From: Acidimicrobiaceae bacterium
Lineage (GTDB): Bacteria > Actinomycetota > Acidimicrobiia > Acidimicrobiales > RAAP-2
NCBI GenBank assembly: GCA_003133325.1
Contig: PKXA01000007.1
Coordinates: 1 to 47,735 of the forward strand
Direction: 5' to 3'
DNA: 47,735 bases
Of this stretch, positions 28,202-36,620 are shown piece by piece. Within the stretch, counting starts at the first letter, position 1; every line of letters starts with the position of its first letter. The position numbers were made by a program, and so were the translations under genes. The notes beneath the pieces were generated by a model, which worked only from the letters and a program-made list of their open reading frames with translations, was not told the origin of the DNA and made no database searches.

Positions 28202-30322
28202 ATGCGGGTCTGGCCCGGAGGGCCCCACCCACTCGGGGCCACCTGGGACGGGGAAGGGGTCAACTTCGCCCTCTTCTCGGAGCATGCCACCGCCGTCGAG
28301 CTCTGCATCTTCGAGCATGCCGACGACGGGGTCCCGATGGAAAGCATCACCATGCCGATAGCCACCGACCGGGTCTGGCACTGCTACCTGCCCGACGCCC
28401 GGCCCGGCTGCCTCTATGGCTACCGGGTCGACGGCCCCTGGGACCCGTCGCAGGGGCACCGCTTCAACCGGGCCAAGCTCCTCATCGACCCCTACGCCAA
28501 GGCGGTGAGCGGGCCCATCCGCTGGAGCGCGGAGTATTTCACCACCGACTCGGCCGGGCCCGACAGCGACCTCGTCCTCGACCCGCGGGACTCGGCCGGA
28601 GGGATGCCCAAGTCGGTGGTGGTCGACCAGGCCTTCACCTGGGGCGGGGACCGCCCCCCCCTCACCCCCTGGAACCGCACCGTCATCTACGAGTGCCACG
28701 TCCGGGGCATGACGATGACCCACCCCGGGGTCCCCGAGCACCTCCGGGGCACCTACCTCGGCCTCTCCTCCAATGCGGTCGTCGACCACCTCCTCTCCCT
28801 CGGGGTGACCGCCGTCGAGCTGATGCCGGTCCATCAGTTCGTCGCCGACCAGCGCCTCGTCGACCAGGGCCTGACCAACTACTGGGGCTACAACTCCATG
28901 GCCTTCTTCGCTCCCCACGTCGGCTACGCCACCAGCGGCAACGGCCAGCAGGTCGCGGAATTCAAGTCGATGGTGAAGACCCTCCACCGGGCCGGGCTCG
29001 AGGTCATCCTCGACGTCGTCTACAACCACACCGGAGAGGGAAGCCATCTCGGTCCCACCCTCTCGCTGCGCGGCATCGACAACTCCGTCTACTACCGGCT
29101 CCAACCCGACGACAAGCGGTTCAACCTGGACTTCACCGGGACCGGCAACAGCCTCAACATCGTCCACCCCCGGACCATGGCCCTCATCATGGACAGCCTC
29201 CGGTACTGGGTGACCGACATGCATGTCGACGGGTTCCGCTTCGACCTGGCCCCGGTCCTCATCCGGGGCCTCGAGGACGGCCGCCGCAGCGCCTTCTTCG
29301 AGGTCATCCAACAGGACCCGGTCCTCTCCCAGGTCAAGCTCATCGCCGAGCCATGGGATGTCGGCCCCGACGGCTACCAGCTGGGCCGGTTCCCGCAGGG
29401 CTGGGCCGAGTGGAACGGGGCCTTCCGGGACTGCGTCCGCCGGTTCTGGCGGGGTGACCCGGGGATGATCCCCGAGCTGGCCTCGCGGCTCACCGGCTCC
29501 AGTGACATCTACAGCCCGAGCGGCCGGCGGACCTATGCCAGCGTCAACTTCGTCACCTGCCACGATGGCTTCACCCTGGCCGATGTGGTCGGCTTCGAGG
29601 AGCGCCACAACGAGGCCAACGGCGAAGGCAACCAGGACGGGTCGCGCGAGAACTTCAGCCGCAACTGGGGGGTCGAGGACGGCACCGACTCGCACCGGAT
29701 CGTCCGCCGCCGGGAGCGCATCAAGCGCAACATGCTGGCCACCCTCTTCTTCTCCCAAGGGGTCCGGATGTTGCTCGGCGGCGACGAGTTCGGCCGGAGC
29801 CAGCAGGGCAACAACAACACCTACTGCCAGGACAACGAGATCAGCTGGATGGATTGGAACCACGACGAGGCGGCCCGTGACCTGATGGCCTACACCCGGG
29901 AGCTGATCCGGATCTTCAACGACAACCCCGTCCTCCGCCGCCGGGACTTCTTCAACGGCCGGCCCTTCACTCCGGGGGGCACCAAGGACGTCACCTGGAT
30001 CCGGCCCGACGGCGACGAGATGACCGAGGCCGAATGGTCCGACCCCGAACTCCGCACCATCGGCATGGCCCTCTCGGGCCGGGCCACCGACGAGATCGAC
30101 CAGCGGGGCCGGCCCACTTACGGTGACACGATCCTCCTCCTCTTGAACGGGGGGAACCGCTCACGGTCCTACACGTTGCCCCGGATCGAATGGGCTGGGA
30201 TCTGGGAGGAGCTCCTCAATACCGCCCGGCCCCCCGGGCGGCGCCGCGTCCACGGGTCGGGGGTGAACCTCACGGCCCACTCGATCATCCTCCTCCGCCA
30301 CAACGAGCGCCCCGAAGGCTGA
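28202..30322 (+). CDS. glgX: Glycogen debranching enzyme (GH13_11)
   Basis: It hydrolyses alpha-1,6 branches of short outer chains left by phosphorylase. The 706-residue protein opens with MRVWPGGPHPLGATWDGEG and a CBM48 domain (about 10-110). The barrel has VYNHTGEGS, nucleophile Asp348 (GFRFDLAPVL), Glu383 (IAEPWDVGPDGYQLG) and Asp455 (TCHDGFTLADVV). ATG 28202 lies two bases after the glgB stop with GGTGGGA upstream; GTG 28196 (overlapping as GTGA) is an in-frame alternative matching the pattern of the other junctions. It is the last gene of the operon; no clear terminator follows. Confidence 0.96.
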   Translation: MRVWPGGPHPLGATWDGEGVNFALFSEHATAVELCIFEHADDGVPMESITMPIATDRVWHCYLPDARPGCLYGYRVDGPWDPSQGHRFNRAKLLIDPYAKAVSGPIRWSAEYFTTDSAGPDSDLVLDPRDSAGGMPKSVVVDQAFTWGGDRPPLTPWNRTVIYECHVRGMTMTHPGVPEHLRGTYLGLSSNAVVDHLLSLGVTAVELMPVHQFVADQRLVDQGLTNYWGYNSMAFFAPHVGYATSGNGQQVAEFKSMVKTLHRAGLEVILDVVYNHTGEGSHLGPTLSLRGIDNSVYYRLQPDDKRFNLDFTGTGNSLNIVHPRTMALIMDSLRYWVTDMHVDGFRFDLAPVLIRGLEDGRRSAFFEVIQQDPVLSQVKLIAEPWDVGPDGYQLGRFPQGWAEWNGAFRDCVRRFWRGDPGMIPELASRLTGSSDIYSPSGRRTYASVNFVTCHDGFTLADVVGFEERHNEANGEGNQDGSRENFSRNWGVEDGTDSHRIVRRRERIKRNMLATLFFSQGVRMLLGGDEFGRSQQGNNNTYCQDNEISWMDWNHDEAARDLMAYTRELIRIFNDNPVLRRRDFFNGRPFTPGGTKDVTWIRPDGDEMTEAEWSDPELRTIGMALSGRATDEIDQRGRPTYGDTILLLLNGGNRSRSYTLPRIEWAGIWEELLNTARPPGRRRVHGSGVNLTAHSIILLRHNERPEG

Positions 30323-30527
30323 GTGGTCCCGCACTACGGCTCCAATCCGACCATCACACTCGGCCGAGCGGCGCCGTAGAGATGAACCGCTCATCTACGC
30401 GCGTCCGTCCCCCACGTCCGTGGCCCTCGCCTGGCGGGACGCCATCCGCCGCGGGCTCCACGTCATGTCGAACCGGGTGTGGCACAGGCCCGTGGTGACC
30501 GAGCCTGGGTCGCCGCGGGTCCCACGG

Positions 30528-31283
30528 CTACAGCGCCCTGCCGGCGCGGCGGACGTCCTCCACCAGGCTGGCGAGGCGGTCGTAGTGAGAGCCCTGCCAG
30601 TAGATCCGGCTGCAGTGGGAGCATGTGCGGAAGTCGTTGTAGTCCCGCCGTGTCCGGGGCGCCAGGCGGTGTTCCACCTCCTCCTTCGCCACCGGTTCGA
30701 GCACCCCGTTGCACTCGAGGCATCGGCCGAACGGGGCGATTGCGCCGAAGAGGTCGAACCGGTGTAGGACCTCGGCGATCTGGCGGCGACGGTCGGTCTC
30801 CCGCACGAGATAGCCGTGTGTGACCTTGGCCCGTTTCAAGAGGCCACGATCCCTGGTGAGGAGGATTCGTTGATCCGCCACCGAGATCGCCGCCAGCTCG
30901 TCGTCGGTGATGTCGTTTCGCCAGACGCAATCGAAGCCGAGAAGCCGTAGGGATCGGGCCAGCCGACCGAGATGGACGTCGAGCACGAACATCGGCTCTG
31001 GCAGCGGCGTTGGATCCAACCGCACGAGCGGCGACACGTCGAGCGCCTCGAACACCGGGTACACGCTCACGCGGTCGCCGTCACCCACCTGGCGCCCGAA
31101 GTCCACGGACTCGCCATCCACCAGGATCACGTCGATCTCGGTGTGCGGCACCCCGAGCGACTCCGCCAGGTCCTTGACTGTGGTACCCGGGGCCACCTCG
31201 AGCATGATGGGCCGGCCGCGGCGACCCGGTGGCAGGAGGTCGTTCAATCCGGCGATGAAGCGGACTTCGACGCGGTGGGGCAT
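30528..31283 (-). CDS. Mut7-C RNase domain protein with ubiquitin-like N-terminus
   Basis: The 251-residue protein has an N-terminal ubiquitin/MoaD-like domain (about 1-85; VEVRFIAGLNDLLPPGRRG, VPHTEIDVILVDGESVDFG) and a PIN-like Mut7-C domain (about 95-245). Likely metal-binding Asp residues are in FVLDVHLGRLARSLRLLGFD, NDITDDEL and LLTRDRGLL. A zinc ribbon, CLECNGVLEP and CSHCSRIYWQGSHYDRL, follows. Mut7-C proteins are predicted RNases; no bacterial substrate is known to me. The frame is open upstream, but ATG 31283 begins exactly at the domain. It is not linked to the glucan operon, which is on the opposite strand. Confidence 0.88.
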   Translation of the reverse strand: MPHRVEVRFIAGLNDLLPPGRRGRPIMLEVAPGTTVKDLAESLGVPHTEIDVILVDGESVDFGRQVGDGDRVSVYPVFEALDVSPLVRLDPTPLPEPMFVLDVHLGRLARSLRLLGFDCVWRNDITDDELAAISVADQRILLTRDRGLLKRAKVTHGYLVRETDRRRQIAEVLHRFDLFGAIAPFGRCLECNGVLEPVAKEEVEHRLAPRTRRDYNDFRTCSHCSRIYWQGSHYDRLASLVEDVRRAGRAL

Positions 31284-31479
31284 CCGAGCCGATCCTAGGG
31301 TCCCTGGGTGCCGGGCGATCCGGCAGGAATCGAGCACGCCGTTCGCATCGACGGATACGGTTCCGTTCCGTTCGTCGGGCCGACCGAATTCCCACCGGCA
31401 CGGTGTCGTCCCCTCCGTTTGCCGGGCACCTGGTGATCGGGCCGACCATGTCAAGCCACTCGACCGGTAGAAGCCGAGG

Positions 31480-32547
31480 TCAGCTCTGCGGGCCGTCGAT
31501 GCTTGACTCCGTCATCGAGGAGATGGGGGAGGTCCGTGGAACGCGAGTCGGGATGAGATGGACTCCCAGGCGGCGAATGAGAAAACGCAGCAGAAGCACA
31601 GTGAAGGCCGCGAGCGCGCCGGGGAGGACGATGGCCAGCAAGCTGAAGTTCAGCGTCCCGTGAAGATGGGTGATGATCGAGAAGTTCATCCCGAAGTAAC
31701 CGGTGACGAAGGTGAGGGGAAGGAATACCGCTGCCACGATCGTCAGCCAGTTGATGACCTCACCCTGACGCTCCGAGGTGGATGAGCTGAAGGCCTCCAT
31801 AGCGTCGCGCGTCTCGTCGCGGCAGTCGTTCGCAGCGTCGAAGAGGGCCATGACGTGGCTCCGATGGGAATCGAGGTACTGCTGGGTGCCAGCCTGCATC
31901 CCGGGGAGCCGGTCGACATCGCCCAGGATGCTGACGAGATCCCGACGGTAGGGTCCCATTGCCCTGATGATGGGAGTGAGGACCTGGCGAACCTCGAGGA
32001 CCTGCTGGAGGTAGCCGGGCATGGGCGGCCCTCCGATCACCGCTGCCTCGAGCTCGTCGAGCTGGGCATCCAGACGAGCGAGGACCGACTCGAATGTGGT
32101 GGCCAACGCGTCGAGCACCATGAACAACACGAGCGGTCCGTCGTCCTGCTCGCTGTCCCGAAGCCGCTCATAACGGTGCCGGGCGTCGGCTAGCCCCCGG
32201 CACGGCTGGTCGTGGGCGGTCACCAGGAACGACTTCGTGTAGACGGCGCGGACCTGCGTCAGGTGGCTGTTGTCACGTACGCCGTAGCTCACCCAGCGGA
32301 CTCCTTCGTGGGTTTCAGTGAAGCTCGAGCGTTGGTCGCGATCCACCAGATGCTGTGTGGCGTCGGGGTTCAGGTCAAGCGCCGCCGAGAACTCGACCAT
32401 GCGCTCCGGGGGGACACCAGAGAGGTCGAGCCAGAAGAAGGCACCGGCTTCCAGCAGCAGGGCGGCGAAGTCGGCGTTGATGTCCGAGTCCACGCCGGCT
32501 GCTTCGACGAGTTGGGCTCGTCCAGCTCGCACAGGAGGGATGGTCAT
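31480..32547 (-). CDS. corA: CorA-family Mg2+/Co2+ channel
   Basis: The 355-residue protein has a large cytoplasmic N-terminal domain (about 1-280, including long helices around LDAQLDELEAAVIGGPPMPG) and two C-terminal transmembrane helices (about 282-302 and 315-335) with the selectivity motif GMN in VTGYFGMNF between them. This is the layout of the pentameric CorA channel. A basic C-terminal tail follows TM2. Ion preference (Mg2+, Co2+ or Zn2+) cannot be told from sequence. A possible 60-codon frame precedes it by 90 bp. Confidence 0.93.
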   Translation of the reverse strand: MTIPPVRAGRAQLVEAAGVDSDINADFAALLLEAGAFFWLDLSGVPPERMVEFSAALDLNPDATQHLVDRDQRSSFTETHEGVRWVSYGVRDNSHLTQVRAVYTKSFLVTAHDQPCRGLADARHRYERLRDSEQDDGPLVLFMVLDALATTFESVLARLDAQLDELEAAVIGGPPMPGYLQQVLEVRQVLTPIIRAMGPYRRDLVSILGDVDRLPGMQAGTQQYLDSHRSHVMALFDAANDCRDETRDAMEAFSSSTSERQGEVINWLTIVAAVFLPLTFVTGYFGMNFSIITHLHGTLNFSLLAIVLPGALAAFTVLLLRFLIRRLGVHLIPTRVPRTSPISSMTESSIDGPQS

Positions 32548-32637
32548 CCCTGGTCCCGGCGCGCCCGGTAGACCGCCGCCTTCACGCCACCCGGTTGGCC
32601 CGGCGGAGCGGTGCGACTCGGCCTTGTTCCCACGCGT

Positions 32638-32820
32638 TCACGCTGCATGTTGGTGCCGGCGGTCCGGCGGGCCGGCCCCTTGGCGGGCATGGATGGTCTC
32701 CCCGGCCGTCTGGAGCGTCGGGTCGAATTGAACCGGAACCGTGACGCGGATCTGTTGGAGGTAGGAAGGCAGCGGGTCGGTTGCTCTCCGATAACCCCAG
32801 GGCCAATCGAGTGCATTCAT
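32638..32820 (-). CDS. Possible small protein upstream of corA
   Basis: A 60-codon frame starts ATG 32820 (MNALDWPWGYRRATDPLPSY) after GAGG about 5 bases upstream, and ends 90 bp before corA on the same strand. The first 40 residues look protein-like and the last 20 are compositionally non-coding. No family is recognised. It could be a real small protein, a leader frame, or chance. Confidence 0.25.
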   Translation of the reverse strand: MNALDWPWGYRRATDPLPSYLQQIRVTVPVQFDPTLQTAGETIHARQGAGPPDRRHQHAA

Positions 32821-33187
32821 TGGAACCTCTATCTCCCTTCGTATGTCCGGACCGGGAACCCGCTGACACCGTGCCGTCTTCGCCCGTGTCCCGAGCACCT
32901 CATCGTCGAGCCAAGCACGGCAAGCGTCCGTTTCATAGGGACGAAGGTCACTTCCGCACGAGCCGCCTTCGGAGGTATTGGTCCCGACCACGGCGAGACA
33001 CAGGAGGCTGGAGTGGACGAGACCACCGACGTCCATGCTGTTGGGGTGGTGCTCGCCACTCCCGTCGGGCACCTGCTGCTCAACGATCCAGACCGGTTCC
33101 AGTCACATCTCCCGGGGAGGTCCGCGCGTTGGCCCAGCTCGGCATCACGGGCCAAAACCATGCCTATCCAGTCAGTGGCTGAGATCG
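32821..33187. other. Intergenic region with possible frameshifted remnant on + strand
   Basis: From about 33013 on the + strand one frame reads VDETTDVHAVGVVLATPVG and continues to DRFQSHLPG; from about 33115 a second frame continues as EVRALAQLGITGQNHAYPVS and stops at 33182. Joined by one frameshift they look like a single short protein, but I recognise no family. Nothing else is visible here. Confidence 0.25.
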
Positions 33188-34123
33188 TCAGGCGCCGCCG
33201 AGCAGATCGTCGACAGGCTCGTCGCCATGTAGCCGGTTGATCGCAGTGGCCAGCAGCGGCGCTATCGACGTCACCTCCACCGGCAGCGCGTGGCTCTCGA
33301 CCCCACTGAGGCTGTCGGTGACGACCAGGCGCCGCAAAGGCAACTTGGCGAGTCGTTCGACTGCTTCTCCGACGAAGAGGCCATGGGTGGCCGCCACGAC
33401 CACGTCTGGGCGGGCGCCGTTGTCCAGGAGCAGTCGGACCGCGGCTTCGATGGTGGCGCCCGAACTGATCATGTCGTCCACGACGATGGCTGGCCGCCCG
33501 TCGACTTGGCCCACGAGTTCCTCGGCGCGGACGGTCGTGCCGCTCATCCGGGTCTTGCGCACGATGACCACCGACAGGCCGAGCAGGGATGCATAGCGCT
33601 CGGCGAGCTTGACTGCACCGAGGTCGGGAGCGACAACCACGGCATCCGGCGTGACGGCAGGGAGCAGCGTGTTAGCGATGGCGGAAACTGCAGTGAGCGT
33701 CTCGACGGGGATGGCGAACATGGCCTCGAGCGCGACGGTGTGGGGGTCGATCACCACAAGCCGATCGGCACCTGCGGAGCCGATCGCCGCCGCGACCACC
33801 CGTGCCCCAATCGCCTGTCCGTCTCGGTTGCGCCGGTCCTGGCGCGCATAGCCGAAGTAGGGCACGACCGCGGTCACGCGGCCGGCGCCGGCGCGCCGGC
33901 AGGCGTCGATCAAGAGCAGGAGCTCGACGAGATGGTCGTTGACCGGCGGACCGGTGGGCTGCACGACAAAGATGTCGTCGCCGCGTACCCCGGGCATGAT
34001 GGGTCGCAACTCACCGTCGGGGAACCGCTCCACCTCGCCCACCAAGGTGTCGGCACCCAACGCGGAGGAGACACTCGACGCCAGCGCACGATGGGCGGTC
34101 CCGCAGGCGATCCTGAGGTTCAC
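33188..34123 (-). CDS. prs: Divergent ribose-phosphate pyrophosphokinase
   Basis: The 311-residue PRPP synthetase homologue makes PRPP from ribose-5-phosphate and ATP. Recognisable are ERFPDGELRP, VVPYFGYARQDRRNRDGQ (ATP loop), VIDPHTV in place of the usual D-HAEQ segment, KTRM where housekeeping enzymes have KRR, and the PRPP loop VVDDMISSGAT. These deviations suggest an accessory rather than housekeeping enzyme, possibly with altered regulation. GTG 34123 overlaps the stop of the upstream phosphoribosyltransferase-hydrolase gene (GTGA), so the two are translationally coupled and PRPP is probably made for that partner. Confidence 0.9.
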   Translation of the reverse strand: MNLRIACGTAHRALASSVSSALGADTLVGEVERFPDGELRPIMPGVRGDDIFVVQPTGPPVNDHLVELLLLIDACRRAGAGRVTAVVPYFGYARQDRRNRDGQAIGARVVAAAIGSAGADRLVVIDPHTVALEAMFAIPVETLTAVSAIANTLLPAVTPDAVVVAPDLGAVKLAERYASLLGLSVVIVRKTRMSGTTVRAEELVGQVDGRPAIVVDDMISSGATIEAAVRLLLDNGARPDVVVAATHGLFVGEAVERLAKLPLRRLVVTDSLSGVESHALPVEVTSIAPLLATAINRLHGDEPVDDLLGGA

Positions 34124-35484
34124 CGTCGTTCCAGACCGGGTTCGGCCTCCTGCGTTTCCTCGGATCGGGGTCCGGCGGCCAGGTGGTCTGTGAACCAGTC
34201 GCGGGCCAGTTCGGCCGCGGCCTGAAGGGTGTTGCCTTCCTCGAAGAGATGGGTGGCACCGGGGACGACAGCGAGGCTGTTCTCGCAGTGGAGCTGTGCC
34301 TTGGCTTGGCGATTGAGGTCGAGGACGACGAGGTCCTGGCCGCCCACGATGAGCAGGGTAGGAGCGGTCACCGTGGCGAGCCTCGGGCCGGCAAGGTCGG
34401 GTCGGCCGCCTCGGGACACCACGGCGCCGATCTGGGCGTCAGGCTCGCCGGCGGCCCAGAGGGCGGCAGCAGCTCCGGTGCTGGCACCGAAGTAGCCCAC
34501 CGCAAGCTCCCGTGTCTCGGGTTGGGCCCGCAACCAAGCGGTGACCTCAACTAGCCGGCCGGCCAACAGCTCGACGTCGAAGACGTTGGCCCGGTCGAGC
34601 TCTTCTTCGGGGCTGAGTAGGTCGAACAGCAGCGTGGCGAGCCCGGCCTGGTTGAGCACGGTGGCGACATAACGGTTGCGGGAGCTGCGGCGGCTGCTAC
34701 CGCTCCCATGGGCGAACACGACCGCCCCGACGGCCGCTTCGGGCACGGTCAGGTATCCACCCAACCGCACGGGTCCGGCCTGGACGTCGACCTCCTCGTC
34801 ACGTACCGGCGGGTCGTCCGCCTGGCCCGGGGCAGTCACTGCCATCACCGGTGGAAGCCCACGCTCGAGGCACGCGATGACCTCGTCGTCGCTTGTCTGT
34901 GAGAAATCCGCATAGAACTGGCCGACGCCGTAGAAGGGCTCGGGGGTGTCGACACAGGCGAACTCGTCGGCGTCGCCTGCGAGCCGGTCGGTCCAATCAG
35001 GTGGCGCCACCGGGACGGCCAGGATGACGCGGGCCGCGCCTTGCGCCCGGGCCACCTGGCAAGCGGCTCTGGCGGTCGACCCGGTGGCGATCCCGTCATC
35101 GACCACGACGACCGTCTTTCCCGTGAGCGGGACAGGGAGCCGATCGCCCCGGAACCGCCGGGCCCGCCGCTCCAATTCGGCCCGCTCCCGTTGCTCCACC
35201 GCAGCCAGTTCCGCCGAGGAGACGCGGGCCAGCCGTACGACCTCGGCGTTGAGGACCCGCACGCCACCCTCACCGATGGCACCCATCCCCAGCTCCGGTT
35301 GGAAAGGCACCCCGAGCTTGCGAACAACGATGACGTCCAGTGGCGCGTGCAGTGCTGTTGCAACTTCCAGCGCGACCGGCACTCCGCCCCGGGGTAGCCC
35401 GAGGACGACAAGATCCTCACCCCGCAGGTACCCCAGCCGGGCGGCAAGCTGCTGCCCTGCCTCGACACGATTCGTGAACTGCAT
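34120..35484 (-). CDS. Phosphoribosyltransferase-dienelactone hydrolase fusion
   Basis: The 454-residue fusion has an N-terminal type I phosphoribosyltransferase (about 1-215; LPRGGVPVALEVA, and PRPP loop VVVVDDGIATGST) and a C-terminal alpha/beta hydrolase of dienelactone-hydrolase type (about 240-435; VVFAHGSGSSRRS, nucleophile elbow GYFGASTGAAAAL, and a late GATHLFEEG supplying His). Such fusions are found in actinobacteria and other soil bacteria; neither substrate is known. ATG 35484 is chosen because AGGAGG lies five bases upstream and the domain begins there. It is the first gene of a two-gene operon with the PRPP synthetase. Confidence 0.92.
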   Translation of the reverse strand: MQFTNRVEAGQQLAARLGYLRGEDLVVLGLPRGGVPVALEVATALHAPLDVIVVRKLGVPFQPELGMGAIGEGGVRVLNAEVVRLARVSSAELAAVEQRERAELERRARRFRGDRLPVPLTGKTVVVVDDGIATGSTARAACQVARAQGAARVILAVPVAPPDWTDRLAGDADEFACVDTPEPFYGVGQFYADFSQTSDDEVIACLERGLPPVMAVTAPGQADDPPVRDEEVDVQAGPVRLGGYLTVPEAAVGAVVFAHGSGSSRRSSRNRYVATVLNQAGLATLLFDLLSPEEELDRANVFDVELLAGRLVEVTAWLRAQPETRELAVGYFGASTGAAAALWAAGEPDAQIGAVVSRGGRPDLAGPRLATVTAPTLLIVGGQDLVVLDLNRQAKAQLHCENSLAVVPGATHLFEEGNTLQAAAELARDWFTDHLAAGPRSEETQEAEPGLERR

Positions 35485-35710
35485 AGCGACCTCCTCGCCT
35501 CCGTGTCCAGTATTCGCGCAGACATCCTCGGGTACCAGGGCCAATAGTCCCGCCGTGGCTGAAGGGCACCAAGATTCGAAATGGCGCCCTGCCCGAACCT
35601 GTGGGTACCGGAAACACCATCCAAGACCTCCACCAGGGTTTTTGCCGAGGGCCACCCGAGGGGGAAGATGGGTTCTGTCATCGTCCTTCTTGTGTCTGGC
35701 CTTTGTGCGG

Positions 35711-35896
35711 ATGCTTCAGCTGTGCCGGCTGTGCTGGCTGTGCCGGCTGTGCCGTGCCGAACGGGACGAGCTGGCGATCGAGGTCGTCATGTTCCGCCAT
35801 GAGGTTTTGGGCCTCCGTCGTCAGGTTCAGACGACACACCCCGCATTGCGACCAGCCCACCGTGCGGTCTTCGCTAGGTTGGGTCGGCTGGGTTAG
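35711..35896 (+). mobile_element. Truncated transposase N-terminus (IS remnant)
   Basis: The reading AERDELAIEVVMFRHEVLGL followed by RRQVQTTHPALRPAHRAVFA matches the N-terminal leader of rve-type IS transposases (pattern: charged residues, LRHE/Q, L.LRRQ, RPADRA). It ends at TAG 35894-35896 after about 60 codons; the catalytic DDE domain is missing. The preceding segment is Cys/Leu-rich because of a 9-bp repeat. No terminal inverted repeats were found. It is a fragment of a lost element beside the kinase pseudogene. Confidence 0.6.
35721..35754. repeat. 9-bp tandem repeat in the IS remnant
   Basis: TGTGCCGGC is repeated almost four times (second copy has one substitution; the last is partial), encoding alternating Leu-Cys-Arg/Trp in the remnant's frame. 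Confidence 0.85.
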
Positions 35897-36510
35897 GAGG
35901 TTCGCCGGGGTGGTCCTTCGTTGGGCCCGGGACGTTGCTCTGCTGACATCGAGATCTCGTCCGTCGCAGTCTCCGTGCCCCCCATGAGCAAAGAGTCCCA
36001 CGCCACACTTCGACGAAGAGAGGCCTCGGGCGCCAGGTGGACGTAGATCGATAGATCCCATGTGTCTGCAAGCTCCGGTCGGAGCAGGATCACTCCATCG
36101 ACAAGAAAGACGAATGGTTCGTCGGCCGTGTGGGCAACTGACTCGAACCCCTCGCCGGCCAGATAGTCAAACCGGGCAAGCCGATGCCGCCGACTGCCGC
36201 CAGGGCCAAAAGAGTTGAGAGGGTCCGCATCTTGGTGTTTGATGTCAAAGGCGCCGAGATAGTAGCCTCGGGGCTCGTGCGGCCCCATTGCTACCGCAAG
36301 ACTTCGGGGTTGCACCAACCGTCGATGCCAGAGCCCTGAGGACCTCACCGACCTCGCTTTGCAGGGCCTCAGACAGTCGATCAGCGAGGGTCGTCTTCCC
36401 CGCTGCATCGCAACCGTCGATGGCGACGCGGTCCAGACTCCGCCGGAACTGATCTCACACTTGTGACGCACATACCGAGCGATTTGACCGATCATGTCCT
36501 CGGAGGTCAC
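35893..36510 (-). pseudogene. Frameshifted uridine/nucleoside kinase pseudogene
   Basis: The gene starts at GTG 36510 behind AAGGAG but its domains lie in three frames. Frame A gives VTSEDMIGQIARYVRHKCE. Frame B gives DRVAIDGCDAAGKTTLADRL, with the P-loop GCDAAGKT at 36392-36414. Frame C gives GIDGWCNPEVLR, a TAG at 36291-36293, then QWGRTSPE. Frame A resumes with GYYLGAFDIKHQDADPL, GPGGSRRHRL and VFLVDGVILLRPEL. This order matches actinobacterial uridine-kinase-like proteins. At least three frameshifts and one stop make it inactive. Sequencing error is unlikely to cause so many in one gene while neighbours are intact. Confidence 0.8.
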
Positions 36511-36620
36511 CCCGGCTCCTTCGCACCAACGCCGGTCGCCCAGCACCTGGAAGGCCACTTCCCCCTGGCCCCTCCAACCGGGAAAGGGTGTCACGTATTG
36601 GTGGGCCGTAGGCTCGCCCT

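Noticed and set aside
25581-28232. 883-codon minus-strand open frame opposite malQ and glgB
   Set aside because: It spans two real genes antisense, has artefactual composition, and no ribosome site or domain.
28058-29863. 601-codon minus-strand open frame opposite glgX
   Set aside because: Antisense shadow of glgX with the same biased composition.
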